A program made the translations under genes and the position numbers. Shown one piece after another: positions 43,339 to 55,572 of a DNA stretch of 64,000 bases (position 1 is its first letter; the number at the start of each line of letters is the position of its first letter). A model generated the notes under the pieces. The model did not search any database and was not told where the DNA came from. It saw nothing but the letters and a program-made list of their open reading frames with translations. Source of the stretch: Nemertoderma westbladi (lineage: Eukaryota; Xenacoelomorpha; Nemertodermatida; Nemertodermatidae); assembly GCA_032718475.1 (NCBI GenBank), contig JAUCBJ010008976.1, positions 62,001 to 126,000 of the forward strand, written 5' to 3'.

Positions 43339-44159
43339 GTGTCATATTTAGTCTTTGCGAGTTTCGCTATACTTTCTGATAAGTCCTTTATTCCAAATAT
43401 GGTGTAGTCTTTAGCTCCAAATCGTTCAAATGGCGCTGCTGCTTCCTCTTGGATATCATATCCCTATCTCGGCTCTCCATGTATCCCCTTCGCCATTTTT
43501 TGAAGTATGGTTACATAATCATTGCTACTAGAGGGAATACAACAGAGTTTATTGTTAGTTGTGAGGAGATGTGAGAGTTTTCGTCTGCCCTTTGGGCTCG
43601 ACAACGCTCTAACCTCCTACCCATAGCCTAAGATCTAGGGTTTCTTTAATGACACGCTGTTTCTTATCTAAAATTTTTTGCCGAAATAAAAAACGAATTT
43701 GGGCTAAACTGGCTGTGATTCTAAAATACTCACTTTTTGATCCCAAACTATTATCAGAAAATAAGCAATCAAGAGTTAGTAATAAATATAGGGAAGTCTA
43801 TTATTCGACGTAACTTATTGAAACAAGACCGTGTAAATTTTATTAAAATTTAAGAAAGGCTCGCGAGTCTTCCATTCTCTTGTTTCTCTAATTTTAAGTT
43901 CCACCCGACTGTACCCTGAAATCTATTCACTGGAGAAAATTTTAAAAAATTTTCAAATCCAATTGGATTGTCTAAAATTTCGAAAATGTCTCAATATTGT
44001 GAGTTCCAAGTAGAATTCCATTTCTTATACCTACAAATCCCGCTCCTATGTGACACATAAGGGTACTACCCTCAATGTTCACATATAAAGACAATGGAAT
44101 TCTACCGCTGTCCTTACTACAGTGTACAGGTACGTGGAAATCTATTTGTAAACTCCTTA
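43339..44159. other. Spacer between integrase and the zinc-knuckle ORF
   Basis: No gene was recognised. A TACCCTCAATGTTCACATAT / GGGTACTACC neighbourhood near 44060 and pyrimidine-rich stretches occur, but no splice signals can be assigned with confidence. Confidence 0.4.
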
Positions 44160-46652
44160 CTATTTACTAACATTTGTTGGAGACTTGTAATCTCCAGACT
44201 TGTTTCGCGTCTCTTCAAGAAGTACGAGACGTTGAGTCGGTCTGTCTACTGTATGACCGTCAATTGTCCGTACCGTCACGGTTCTTGTCACTCCATCCAT
44301 AGATGGATGTGTGTCTAAAATTACACCTGTTATCCAGAAGCGTCTTTTTAGATTCACTTCTGCTAACAGCACATGATCTCCCGCTCTTAAAGCGCGAGTT
44401 TTGTTGTACCAGGTTGTTCTGGCAGAAATAGAGGAGGGCAAATAATGGTTTTGCCATATTTCCCAGAATTTGTTAGCCAGTAGTTGCGTGATTTTCCACG
44501 CTTTTCTACCGTAGCTATCGCCTTCTGTTGGAATAGAAATAGGCATTAATGTAGTCGGTGCCTGCATTAGCAGGTGTGCTGGTGTTAAAGCAAACTGGGA
44601 TTGTTTGTCATCGGGTACTAATACTATTGGTCTAGTATTTAGTATTGCCTCAATTTCAACAAACAATGTTGTCAGTTGGTCGTCTGTCAAGATGTGGCTT
44701 ACTGGAATTACTTTCGCCATGGCTGTTTTTATAGATCTAATCAATCTCTCCCAGACTCCGCCTCTCCATGGACTATCTGGAGGATTGAACTTCCAAACAA
44801 TCTTGTAAGGACGTAGTTCGCTTGAGATTTGATCATGATCTAATTTCTTAAAGGCTCTAGCGATTTCATTTCGAGCACCAACAAAGTTTGTACCTTGGTC
44901 TGAGTACAAGCATTTTACTAGTCCGCGTCTAGCGATAAATCGCCGCAATGCTAGTATAAAGGCGTTGGTGGAAAGATCCATCACACGTTCAATATGAACT
45001 GCCCTACTGGACATGCATGTGAAAATCAGTCCCCAGCGTTTTACTAGTATACGTCCACGTTTCGTATGTATGGGACCAAAGCAGTCAATTCCAGTCTCTG
45101 TGAAAGGTGGTCTGAATGCCTGTAGTCGTGCTTGTGGAAGTTCACTCATTTCTTGGGTACTTATTCTAGAATGTACCTTCTTACAAATAATACACATACG
45201 TGTCACTGAACTTAGCGCTTTACTGGGTCTAATTAATACAAATCTTGTACGTAAGTAGGAAAGACAGTGGTGTCTTCCAGCGTGTTTCAGATGTAAATGT
45301 GCGTCCAGTATCATTGCACGTTGTAATTCGTGATGTTGCGGTATTATTATTGGGTACCTAAAATCAGTATTAAAGTCGATGTTTTGAAACCGAGATTTAT
45401 GACAAATTAAGCCATTATAAATTATCAGACTCCAACTCAATATTGGTGACGACTTGATTGGTTGACCTTGACTTATAGATGTGAATTCGCGCGCGAAATA
45501 TCGCAATTGGTAATGGCGAATTAATTTAATTTCACATCTGTCAATCTCAGTCAGTGTGAGTCGACGTGTAAAGTCGCGTTTGCCTTTAACGTATTGTACA
45601 AAACGTACAATCCACGCTAATTTTCGGCACGCGTTTGTCCAAGATTCTGTCAGATTTACAATACGGTCGACGTAAGAATTTATGACGTCATCAGGTAAGT
45701 CAATGATGAATTTTGAAGGTTTTGTTTTACTAGATGGGCCCACGAGTCCGCCGGTAAGTATTCCCTTGTTGACTGTTGATCCGTCCGGGTCTACAAGTAA
45801 TTTGTCCTTCTTCGTCTTCTTACCTTGATTGTCAGTACTTTGTGTGTCGATTCCTAATGGTGGTTTAAATTCTATGGGATCACTGGGTTTCGGTAAATTT
45901 ATTTTTGTGCCGATATTAATCCCAGGTCTCACCGTAGGTTGTAAGGTTGGTATGTCTCTTGAGCGTAAAGTAACACCTGTATTTACATTTGCGTAGGTAC
46001 TACCCACATCTGTAATACATGAGGTTTCACTGTACTTATGGTTACTCAAGGGTGTCAAGTTTGGTAGTTTGTCAATAGAAGGCCGCTCCAATAGGGAAAC
46101 TTCGGCTTTACTATGTGTTAGTATGTTACTAGTGTCTGGTAGAACATCTTGTGAAATGTCTTGTAAAATGTTTCGCGGAACATCCGGCGAAACGTCTAGT
46201 AACATGTCTGGCAAAATGTCTGGTAGACCGTCTGGTAACGTGTCTGGTTTTGCATCTGGTAACGTGTCTAGTTGACCGTCTGGCGATACGTTTGGTTGAG
46301 CGTCTGGTAACATGTCTGGTTGACCATCTGGCGATACGTCTGGTTGAGAAAGTCTCGCAAGTCTTCCTGCCTTAACTTTGTGAGTTATATTTTTCCATTT
46401 CGCCTTTGGTTTCTTCTTAAGTTTCACCGTTGTCTTTTTCTTTGCTTTACCTTTCTTTGGTTTCTTTATTTCGGCGTCCTTAGGAATAGTATTAGACTTG
46501 TTATCATATAGTGGCGGCCAATGTTGTGTTGCTCTTTGTAAGAATTGCGGTCCGTGTTGCCAAAATTTCTTGTTCTCCGGTTTACAGAATTCCTCAGGCA
46601 TCATTCCTCGCGACGCAATATCAGTTGGATTTTGTGGTCCGGGACAATGTCG
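44160..46652 (-). pseudogene. BEL/Pao integrase with a long repetitive linker
   Basis: In frame with the upstream RNase H part and separated from it only by TAG at 46653-46655. After a basic region (KKPKKGKAKKKTTVKLKKKP) comes a linker with eight or so PDxxPD-type repeats (for example SPDGQPDMLPDAQP), plus-strand about 46130-46350. The integrase zinc module follows with HLKHAGRHH and CIICKK. The catalytic triad is in TGIDCFGPI, LYSDQGTNFVGA and SPWRGGVWERLIRSIK. The C-terminal domain (GDHVLLAEVNLKRRFW, then RTIDGHTVDRP) is typical of BEL/Pao. This block itself has no stop. The roughly 250-residue linker between RNase H and integrase is longer than I expect for the family. Confidence 0.85.
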
Positions 46653-47531
46653 CTAATCTTCTTTTATTGAATGGTCTAGAATTTCTGCACGACGGTTAGC
46701 TACAAATGTCTTGAATTCAAGTGTGTCGTTGTTTATATAAAATAAAACTAACGTCGCGTCAGTCCAATAAAATATCTGTAAACTTGACTGTAGTTCAGTC
46801 TGTATGAGGTTTACAATTGTCGTTGACAGAGTTGCGGCTTGTAGCTCAGCGCATGGTGTCGTCATATACTTAGTAGGCATGGTCTTAGCCTTAGAAGTAA
46901 TGAGCGAAACATCAAACTCATCTGAGTCTACTTGTCTGCGCAAATACGCTGTCACTCCAAAGCCGTTGTCACTGGCGTCGGAAAAACAATGTAATTCTAA
47001 GTTGTCAGGAAATGTCGTCTGTAATGGAAAGTACACCCGGGGTATGGAATAATCTTCTAGTGAAGACAATTGCGCCTCCCAAGTTTTCCATAAGTCCACT
47101 TGTTCGGATGAGATCGGTTCGTCCCATGTCAGTCCATCTTTCCAGATACTGCGCATATATATTCTTGCTTGCAGTATTATTGGGCTGATGAAACCTAAGG
47201 GGTTGAACAGTCGACTCAGCTTTGACAAGCAAGACCTCTTTGTCAGAGAATCCCCTTGAGTGTCCAGTCTTACTTTCACTCGAAAGTTGTCTGTGTTCGG
47301 GTCCCAAAATAGTCCCAACACCTTGGTCGTCGGTAGTGGTTCCAACTCTAAGTCAATATCACCACCCCCACGTTCAGTCGTTTCGAATGAATTTACTAGT
47401 TCGGCACTGTTTGAGGCAAACTTGGTGAGGTTAAAACCTCCGCCTGCTAAACAGTCCCGTAATTGATGTGCTACTGTTATAGCACGTTCTACTGTGTCAC
47501 AACTTTGTAATCCATCGTCCACTAAAAAATC
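46653..47531 (-). pseudogene. BEL/Pao reverse transcriptase C-terminal part and RNase H
   Basis: In frame with the RT part before it; the only break is TGA at 47532-47534, four codons before the catalytic VDD. The thumb (TTKVLGLFWDPNTDNF, then LFNPLGFISPI) is followed by RNase H: HCFSDASDNGFGVTAY, the glutamate in PCAELQAA and the aspartate in YWTDAT. It ends at TAG 46653-46655, where the family normally continues with a tryptophan codon in CPGPQNPTDIASRG. Both stops look like single-base changes. Confidence 0.87.
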
Positions 47532-49414
47532 TCATTCTACGATCTGGATTACCTCTGGGTCATATTTATGTTTCTGATCCCTAGCGGTTTGTTTTAGGGC
47601 GTACATAGTGCAGTTTGGGCTGTCCCTGGCACCGAATACGCGAACTTGCATTTGGTAAGTCGCCGGTGGTTGACTTAAGTCTCCATCCGGATACCAGAGG
47701 AACCTCAAACTGTCTCTGTCTCGCTCTAACGCTCGCACTTGGTGAAACATCGCTTCTACGTCACAAGTAAATGCTATTTGGCGCTGACGGAAGCGCATAA
47801 TCACCCCCATGAGATAATTATTCATGTTTGGTCCATCCATCAGCTCACTATTGAGAGACATTCCCTCAAACAGAGCCGCGCAGTCATTAACTACACGTAC
47901 TTTGTCTGGTTTATCTGGGTGCCTCACGTAGTGATGTGGCAAGTAGTATGTCTGGTCTGTTACAATCTCTGGGTTAGTCATTTTGATAGCGTACCCTTTT
48001 GTCAAATACATCTCCATCTGGGTATTATACTGCAGATGGGATTTCTCGTCCTTTAATAAATGTTGTCGTATTGAGTTTAAACATCTTAAGGCTAGCGGAT
48101 AATTATTTATAAGTTTAGGACGTTGGTTACGCCATAGCATCCCTACCTCATAATGCCTGTCTTTCGTCTGGCGGATAGTATCTTCCATGATCTTTAAAGA
48201 TTGTTTCTCTTGTTCTGACATACATGGTTCGTAACTACCAGGTTCGGCTGTATCTTGTTCCAACCATCTGATAGATTTCTCTGTTAATTCTTTGTCTCGT
48301 GCGGCTTGTTCCACTTGATGATTTCTTAACGCGTCTTCATCGACGGGCGTTGTTGAGGTTATTGGTTGAGGTAGACTCGCAAACCTTCCGGCGTTATCAT
48401 CTATCGTTGATAGAACCTCTGCCTGACTCCGCTCCTTCTCAATCTCCACACTACCCTTGTGGATTTGCTGCTCTTTGTGACTTATCGTACTCGCTACACA
48501 CGTCGTACTTGTAATGTTGTTGGGTTTTGTCGAACGTAGTGTAGTATAGTCCTTGTCGTGTGAAAAAGAATGAGTTGAAGTTGTAGTTAATAAACTACTT
48601 GTACTTTGTACATCGTCTTCCTCATCACTTATATCTAGTGTGCGCACAGGCGCTCGAGTATACCAACCTATCGGAGTTCGACAGGCGTATGCATTTCCTG
48701 CTACGACTACCGATGGTCTGGTTTCCCACACTTGATGTAAGTTGAATTGATCTGTCCCGATCAGCATTGCTACTGATCTATAGTTAACAGGACATTCAGG
48801 TACACCAAGGTGTCTGAAATACTTACGATCCTCTAAGGATTGTTCTGGCACTGGACCCAGTAGATTACTAAAGTCCTTTGTGGCCGCAAAAGTTAAATCC
48901 TTGAAGGGTAACAAAGACCTCTCCCTTTCGCTATGTTGCGATTTCGGAAGAAGAGTGTCTAAGTTTAACTTAACTCGTGTCACTGGTATTGCACGTTGTC
49001 CATGCATACTACTTACAGTGTATTTGACGTTCTTACCTTGTCGGAGATCCGTCACGACATCAGCTACCTTCTCATTCACATAACTGTGAGATGAGGCTGA
49101 ATCTAGGATAGCGTAGATTCGATTGCTCCCTTTGTGCCAGTAATCTTGACAGGAATTATGCTAAAACCTTTTAGTTGGTCAGGTGTCAGAAGCGGAATCG
49201 ATGGTTGTTCGTCTCCATCTGAGTATATGTCGTCGTCCTCGGTTTCCTCATCAGAAGACCCGGACTGCTCTGGGAAACAATCCCGAATATGCGTCACGAA
49301 CGTTGGTGTTGTTCTCGACTCTCGATTCTTATATACCGTATTACATTTCGCTGCTGCTTCTGGGTGTTCCCTAGCGAAGCGTTTTGTCGGCGTATGACTG
49401 TCGGTATGGAGCAA
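47532..49414 (-). pseudogene. BEL/Pao aspartic protease and N-terminal reverse transcriptase
   Basis: Starts in one frame (49103-49414) and moves to another (47532-49094) through a single-base deletion near 49110, just before the protease active site, which reads AILDSASSHSYVNE in the second frame. Protease flaps follow (VSSMHGQRAIPV, YFRHLGVPECPVNY). A variable linker (about 48300-48640) precedes the RT, with motif A aspartate in AFTCDVEAMFHQV and motif B region in VFGARDSPNCTMYAL. TGA at 47532-47534 ends the frame before the VDD box. The arrangement and the DSAS active site fit BEL/Pao. The gene is inactive as it stands. Confidence 0.85.
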
Positions 49415-51443
49415 ACCGTCATGGTTGCGTCCACAGGATGGACAGGTGTCCGTATTTGGGCAGTCTTTTCGAACGTGTCCGTGTTGAGTACACCACTAAC
49501 AAGAATCCAATGGCCGTATTTGTAGTCTTCGTTCTTCCGAGTTTAACTCGCGAAACAGCCGACAACCTCTTAACTTGTGACTGGTATGCCGCTTGCCTAA
49601 CTGCTCACAGTATTGGCAACCGCTAAAGTCTGCACTCAGTTGCTGTCTGGTCTGTTTGATCCCAATAGGTGCGGATACTTTACTACCGTCCGAAAATTGT
49701 CGGGTTTCTGTCGATGTGGCGTAAGTGGCCGTCTTGGTGGATGTTGTCTGGGGTTTTTGTCGGTTTGAGGATGGTAAGGTGATTCCTTCTGCTACAATGT
49801 GTTGGTCGGTGTAGTTGGCATTAATAGGTATACATCCTCTAATTTCAAAAATCCACCCCGTTCTTCCCGCTGTTATTCGATCTTCCTCCACTCCCGACGA
49901 AGTCGATGGTGGAGTCTTCCTATGATTTTTAATAGGACTGTAGGGGTGTTCCAGTAATCGAGTTGTCCAATAGATCTTAATGTAGTGATAGCGTTTTTTA
50001 TTTCGTCAGCTAGTTTTAGTAAGTCGACGGGTTTAGTAATAGCCCCCCCCCCTCCTTACAGAGTTCCTCTATCACTGACTTGGCCATGCTGACTGTACCT
50101 CCATAGATTGAAGTTAAGCGATCGTATGCTAACTCGAAGGCATCTGGTACACCAACGAAAGTCTCCGCTAAGCGTTTTGGTTCTCCCGTCAAGGTTTGAA
50201 GCCGATAGTTGAACTTTTCCCTTGATGTAAAAGCGCACGCCGCAATTTGAGATTCGATGTAGTCTACGAACGTGTGCCAATGTTTAGAGTTACCGGAAAA
50301 CTTAGGTGGTTGTTGCACCGGTAGTCCTTGTCTGGCTGCGAATTTAGCTATCTCCTCGGCTACGTTCAAAGTTTCGCGTCCTTGGTTGGCAATCGAGTTG
50401 ATGTTCTCCCATCTTGGCGCTTTTCTTTGATACGAGGTGTTTCTTGAAGGTATCACTCTTTGCGGTTCCTTCGGGCTTCTATTGTGTTCGAATTCGGTGT
50501 TTCGCGAACTATCTGTTTGAACTTCCTCCAAGCGTTCCTTGATCTGAGCCAACTTGTTAACAACCAGTCACAAAATGTCGGCAAATTGTTGCGTACTGAT
50601 CGCGTCCGTTGGTTGTAACGCTTTCTGAGTTGGTGTATTTTGTGGAGGATTGTTTCTAAAGGAATTTGTTGAACGCTCGCGTTTGCATTCATCGACCGCT
50701 CCGGTTCTAAACACCTCGCGTTCCGGGTAATCCGATTCGCTTGAAGTACTACTATCATCTGGATACGGTGGCCGACGTGCTCGCGTCCGTTGGGTTGTCC
50801 GAATTCTAACATTCCGTTTCGAAACATTGTCTACTGGTTTCCGTCGTTCGGTAGGCTCGCAGGTCGGAAACCGACTCACCTAATAACTGGTCCGCTTGTT
50901 CCTGTTGTATCTGTCTAACGGTCGTCTTAAACTGAATCAGTTTCTCCCTAGCGATCATTAATTTCTCGAGGATTCTAAACTGTGTGTCCATATCCTGTCT
51001 CTGCCTAGCTAGATCTTGTAGACCAATTAGATTATCTACGGACTTATGTACTTTACTCTGTACTCTAACCTGTAGGGTGTAGAACTCGAACCGAGACATC
51101 GGAGCGGTCAACTCGTCTAATATGCGTTGGCCTTCTCCAATACTATAGTAATATGCGCCATATATCCTCCGACGCTTCTAACCACGCTCTCCTGGTTTCC
51201 TACTGAACTTACCATGTCCGTTTCCCTGTGTCTAGGTTGCGGGACCGTTAGAAAATCCTCGGTCCTGCCGTCGCCTCGTACTACGGCATCCGGTACTCCC
51301 GTTGGATGTACTGGTGACGCGCACGGTGTAGGTTCGGTAGGCTCACGAGTCTTCCCCTGTGGTTCTTCCGCTTCTGACTTATCCGCGTCACATGAGTCAT
51401 AGTCGGTAGGTGTATTCTTCGTATAGTCTTGTTTGTCACTCAT
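49415..51443 (-). pseudogene. BEL/Pao gag, multiply frameshifted
   Basis: Begins at ATG 51441-51443 (MSDKQDYTKN). The frame shifts near 51130 into a helical segment (SRFEFYTLQVRVQSKVHK), again near 50880, and has an in-frame stop at 50568-50570. The capsid-like block at 50016-50552 (PPKFSGNSKHWHTFVDYIES, KFNYRLQTLTGEP, YDRLTSIYGG) is the DUF1759-type gag of BEL/Pao. A C-rich run near 50042 coincides with another shift, after which the LLKLADEI...LDYWNTPTVL stretch follows. A Cys/His cluster (CQYCEQLGKRHTSHKLRGC) lies at about 49560-49620. At least three frameshifts and one stop are present; some, at homopolymers, could be sequencing errors. Confidence 0.82.
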
Positions 51444-52253
51444 TTTGGTAGTTGTAAGTCAAGTAAAGTGAGTGTCAATGTATCAAACTTACCGTATTTA
51501 TATCTAAACGGTATTAATTACAGTCATATAAAATTAGCCTACCGGCCGATTTTATAGCAGATGGATAAAATTAGCCTAGCGGCCAATTTTACAGCAAATA
51601 AATGTCACGGAGTAAGTATATAATAAAATTAGCCTGGCGGCCAATTTTACAACAAATAAATCAGATAACGATATACGTTATCAAAAGGTAAATTAAATAC
51701 AATAATTAACGGACTAATTCAGCAATAAACAAAGAAATCGTACGGAATGCATAAATACTTGAGACAGTGGAACCCACAATAATTTTAACTAATACGGTAA
51801 TGCCTAACTGATTTATGCAACTTTTCAAACTCACCCCCTCCAATGATTCTCCAGAAAAACAGATTCCCAGATACAAAGCGGACGTGAACCTTTCCGTTTC
51901 CAGCGTTGCAGACGAAGTGCGATTTTCCCAACCAAAGTTGTTGAGTTATCTATCTCCCAAACTTGCTAAACACGGTCTTGCTCTCGTTACAGTCTAGAAA
52001 TGAGCTCTGAATCCTGAAAAACAAAAGAGTTAGGTTTTACTTTTACGAAAATTTTGTACCGGTACAAAATGGTATTTAAACCCCTTTTAAACACCGGTAT
52101 TCAATTCCAAATATTTTACACGCGTTTCAAATCAAAGTTTTATTTCAAAAAATTAGCACTTAGCTAATCAAATATAAACTTTTACCTCAAAATACAAAAT
52201 TTTCAAATAACTTTAGTCCTACCGAACCGTAGTTCAGTAAAACACATTCCTAC
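51444..52253 (-). promoter_or_regulatory. BEL/Pao leader with three repeated hairpins
   Basis: Between the 5' LTR and gag. Three hairpins of the form AAAATTAGCC-loop-GGCCAATTTT are at 51530-51553, 51567-51590 and 51625-51648, each with 9 or so pairs in 10 and a 4-base loop. Their position 85-205 bases before gag suggests an RNA packaging or dimer signal. The base sequence after the LTR end (GTAGGAATGTG on the minus strand) does not look like a tRNA primer-binding site. No gene was seen in 51650-52250. Confidence 0.5.
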
Positions 52254-54111
52254 TATTTGGAGAGACAGTAACAAAATACCCTGCAATATCCTACTGTAAA
52301 GTTTGTGAATCAAATTATAAATCCGACCTTCTCACCAAAACAGTAAACTCTAAGTAAGCGAATATATTGCAGTATCGGTCTCTTATAACCGGTGAGGCAG
52401 AAAACAGTCTACGAACGGACAAACTTCGATAAAACAAAATCCCGCGCAGCGAATCCTAAAATCGGGCTGACTCACTGACGGACTAAGGGCGCTCGTATAC
52501 TTTGCCGCAGTGTGATTTATATGGTTGGGATAGAGAGATGCTAGCTAGGTGCAGAAAGGTCTAACTAGCGGGCAAAGCGCAGTACGGACAAAATTATTTT
52601 ATATATTTTGAGGTGTAAATAATTTCTAACGCGCGTGTGTCTTGATTCTAACAGTCAAATCAGTTTTAATCCTTCACATATATAATTACTGGGTCCGGTG
52701 TGCATTTTACAAATATTCTAATTTTATAACTTGTAGGTCCAATACTCACGAATGATAAGGCTCCTTCCCCTTTTGTGTATTTCAAGGACTCAAATTCAGG
52801 CATAAGGTTAATACTACGCCCAGAATTCGGCAATTTAATTTACCAGGTCCCTAATACTAAGAAGAAATGTGTTAGTTTACTACAGTAGGCGTACAGTTAC
52901 TAATAGCTAGCCTGGCGTTCTTATCTAGAATTTTGGTTGCCTAGATGGGCACGGCAACTTCCTAACAGAATGTTGGCGGGGACACGGTAGATGTTAGTAT
53001 CCCTAATAGCCTCAATTTATTTGCGCCTAGTGGTAAACTGTCCTACCGCCTGAACGGTACAATCCCAATTCAGGTAAAACACAGTAGCCCTTCTAGCCTA
53101 CAAGTTCAAATGCAATGGACACCGTTGTACTACAAACAATCACCGACGCACCTATACTTAGCAAGAGTTAGGCGTACAGTTTGCTGCACCCTACCAATGT
53201 ATATGCCTTGTACTGGTGTGCCTGCGTCCTATCTGTGTACTAGTATCTTTCTGCCTGATCTCCTCTCCTCTCCCCCGTAGGAATGTGAAGGTCTACTGCG
53301 GGTTTTCTCTGAATTAAGACAGTACGGTCCCTAGATGTAATTTTTTTAGCGCACAGCGTGTCACTACCTCTACCTTCGATCTTTGGTCTTACACTTAGGT
53401 AGCAAGGCATTGAACGCTGTCTAACCTTTCAGGCGATGGGCGCATAACTAAGAATGAATATTGTGGGTTGTCTCCTTCCTACATTCCTCTGATGTTCCCG
53501 TCTATCGCCGCGGTCCGATGTTTAGCCAGCCATCTGTCCCTCAGTTGGGTTCACCGTGGTGAAGCATAGTAAAAAACAGATGTAACAAGTATTTTCTAAC
53601 TTTATTACAGAATTAAACAATAACTATTATACAATAAATATAACAAGAGTGAAGATAACTAATGAACAAAACCGCACCATTTATAGCAAATTTGTGCTGC
53701 AATCAATCGAGATAAATCTACATTGTTCTATGAGTTCTAATAGGTTTTTAAAGAAAACTATTGGTCCAGCAAACACGTATCTTACACGACATTGGTTACA
53801 ATCTAATAACTGCAATCCTATTGGTTAATCTACCTTGAGCAAATGCAATTTAATTCGTAGCGGTTAATTTAAATGAGTCGAAACTTAGCACAAAAAATAA
53901 TTCGCACCTACTAGGATTCGAACTCGATACCTACTACACGAATTTCCAACGCTTAACCGACTGAGCTACTGAACCACTTGAACAATGTTATACAAATAGA
54001 TATACTGAATGCAAATGAGGACTTAATGTAATCTTTATAGCAAAGTTAATTCGAACAAAATAACATTTTGAAAATCCACGGCATTTGCATTTGTGAGAAT
54101 ATAATTCTATA
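52254..54111 (-). repeat. 5' LTR of BEL/Pao element, intact, 1858 bp
   Basis: Ends TATTTGGAGAG...AATTCTATA on the plus strand. It matches the split LTR at 37458-41093 with scattered single-base changes, and it carries the 36 bp (near 52783-52819) missing from that copy. It is unusually long for an LTR and includes a tRNA-like sequence at 53901-53978. Confidence 0.9.
53901..53978 (-). other. tRNA-like sequence in the 5' LTR (A and B boxes)
   Basis: Same as 40883-40960 with one or two changes (CTACTACACG for AACTACACG). A box TAGCTCAGTCGG and B box GAGTTCGAATCC lie on the minus strand, in the element's own orientation. Confidence 0.5.
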
Positions 54112-54665
54112 TATAAGTTGCTGCGTTTAAACTGCAAACAAGTTAAGTTGCCTCGTTTAAACTGCGAACAAGTTAAGTTACCTCGTCTAAACTGCGAACA
54201 AGATAACTTGCTGTGTTTAAACTACGAACAAGTGAATTTGCTGCGTTTTAAACTACAAACAAGTTTAGTTGCAGTGTTTAAACTGCGAACAAGTTAAGTT
54301 GCTGCGTTTAAACTGCAAACAAGTTAAGTTGCCTCGTTTAAACTGCGAACGAGTTAAGTTGCTGCATTTAAACTGCGAACAAGTTATAAGTTGCTGCGTT
54401 TAAACTGCGAACAAGTTAAGTTGCCTCGTTTAAACTGCGAACAAGTTAAGTTGCTGCGTTTAAACTATGAACAAGTTAAGTTGCCTCGTTTAAACTGCGA
54501 AAAAGTTAAGTTGCCTCGTTTAAACTGCGAAAAAGTTAAGTTGCTGCGTTTAAACTGCGAACAGGTTAAGTTGCCTCGTTTAAACTGCGAACAAGTTATA
54601 AGTTGCTGCGTTTAAACTGCGAACAAGTTAAGTTGCTGCATCTAAACTGCGAACAAGTTAAGTTG
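54112..54665. repeat. 30-bp satellite, right remnant of array 2
   Basis: The satellite resumes after the BEL/Pao element with the same monomers and ends with the GTTGCTCAAAATGACGTTGC tail also seen at 32400 in copy 1. The first bases TATAA are the target duplication. Confidence 0.93.
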
Positions 54666-54925
54666 CTCAAAATGACGTTGCTAGTTGCGTTGCCCACGAC
54701 GTGTAAACCGGCCTTGAAGTTGTTGCTATAGCTACTGTATACTGCTACGGAAACATGACATTTGTTGAGGATTATTTATTTTCATTACTCCATTCTATCA
54801 CATAGTCCTACATTGTTATTTATCGATGAGTACAGTTGTTTATCATTGGATCTACCCGATGCATTAGAAGTAGAACATTTAAAGTGATTAAACCCACACA
54901 CACATGTTGTGGATTATTTTTTCAT
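54666..54925. other. Tail of tandem unit copy 2 up to the LTR element
   Basis: Same sequence as about 32406-32663 in copy 1, non-coding. It ends with TTCAT (54921-54925), the target duplication of the next element. Confidence 0.85.
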
Positions 54926-55467
54926 TGTTAGCGAATCAATTCCGCCTCACCAAACCCCATAAAGTGAGCCATAAAGCAATATTGGGAGCACGAGGTTGAT
55001 TACCAATATCAACCTCGTGTCACCCCAATAAAGTGGGAAGGGAAGGAGAAACACACAATGGAGGTCAGGGGCCAAACCCCTAACCCAAAGAGAACAGGTG
55101 GAGTGAACGGGAACACTCCAAAGGGTGCCAACAGGGGTATCAACCAATCAGAGGGGGGAAAGGCATCGATTAGGTACAGCAATAAGGCCACCGTGCAATA
55201 TAACCAGTTACCAGTAATCATACCAGTCAGTTATCCTAGTATCATATTGGTGCTAGTTAGGTTAGATAGTTTAGCTAGGGAAGGACCGGGACTTTAGTTA
55301 CCGTATCCCGCCTTCCGTGTACAACAACCTATATCCATATCTATATCTATATCTTTATGCCGATTATTATATACAACGAATGATACGAACTCATTTACTC
55401 TTCACACACGGCGGGGACGCGTGAACTAACACCGGATAAACCGGGATCCTTCCTGGATCCCGTCACA
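54926..55467 (+). repeat. 5' LTR of the gag-protease element
   Basis: 542 bp, nearly identical to the 3' LTR; the 6-bp length difference is in the ATCTATATCT repeat (about 55332-55355). TG...CA ends. A 17-base near-palindrome (GATTACCAATATCAACCTCG next to CGAGGTTGATTACC) occurs near 54990-55018. Confidence 0.93.
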
Positions 55468-55572
55468 GTAACTAAAACCAACTGCTGCCCTAGCTAGTAA
55501 CTAAACCCTTCGGTAGTGATTAAACTCAGAGCTGCCGTCCTAGCTAGCGACTACCAGCCACCAAAGACGAAG

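Larger units (their letters stand above)
37458..54111 (-). mobile_element. BEL/Pao LTR retrotransposon, full-length but decayed, with nested LINE
   Basis: Minus-strand element of 16.65 kb flanked by TATAA (37453-37457 and 54112-54116) inside the satellite. Order on the minus strand: 5' LTR (54111-52254), leader, gag, aspartic protease, reverse transcriptase, RNase H, integrase, an extra zinc-knuckle ORF, 3' LTR (41093-37458). The gag-protease-RT-RH-IN order, the VDD catalytic box, the HHCC integrase and the 5-bp duplication fit BEL/Pao. Several stops and frameshifts make it non-coding as a whole. The LTRs differ at a low number of sites, so insertion is fairly recent. Confidence 0.9.

Noticed and set aside
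54947-55221. Short hydrophobic frames within the LTR (also at 62171-62383)
   Set aside because: Present in both LTRs on the opposite strand with no gene-like context.
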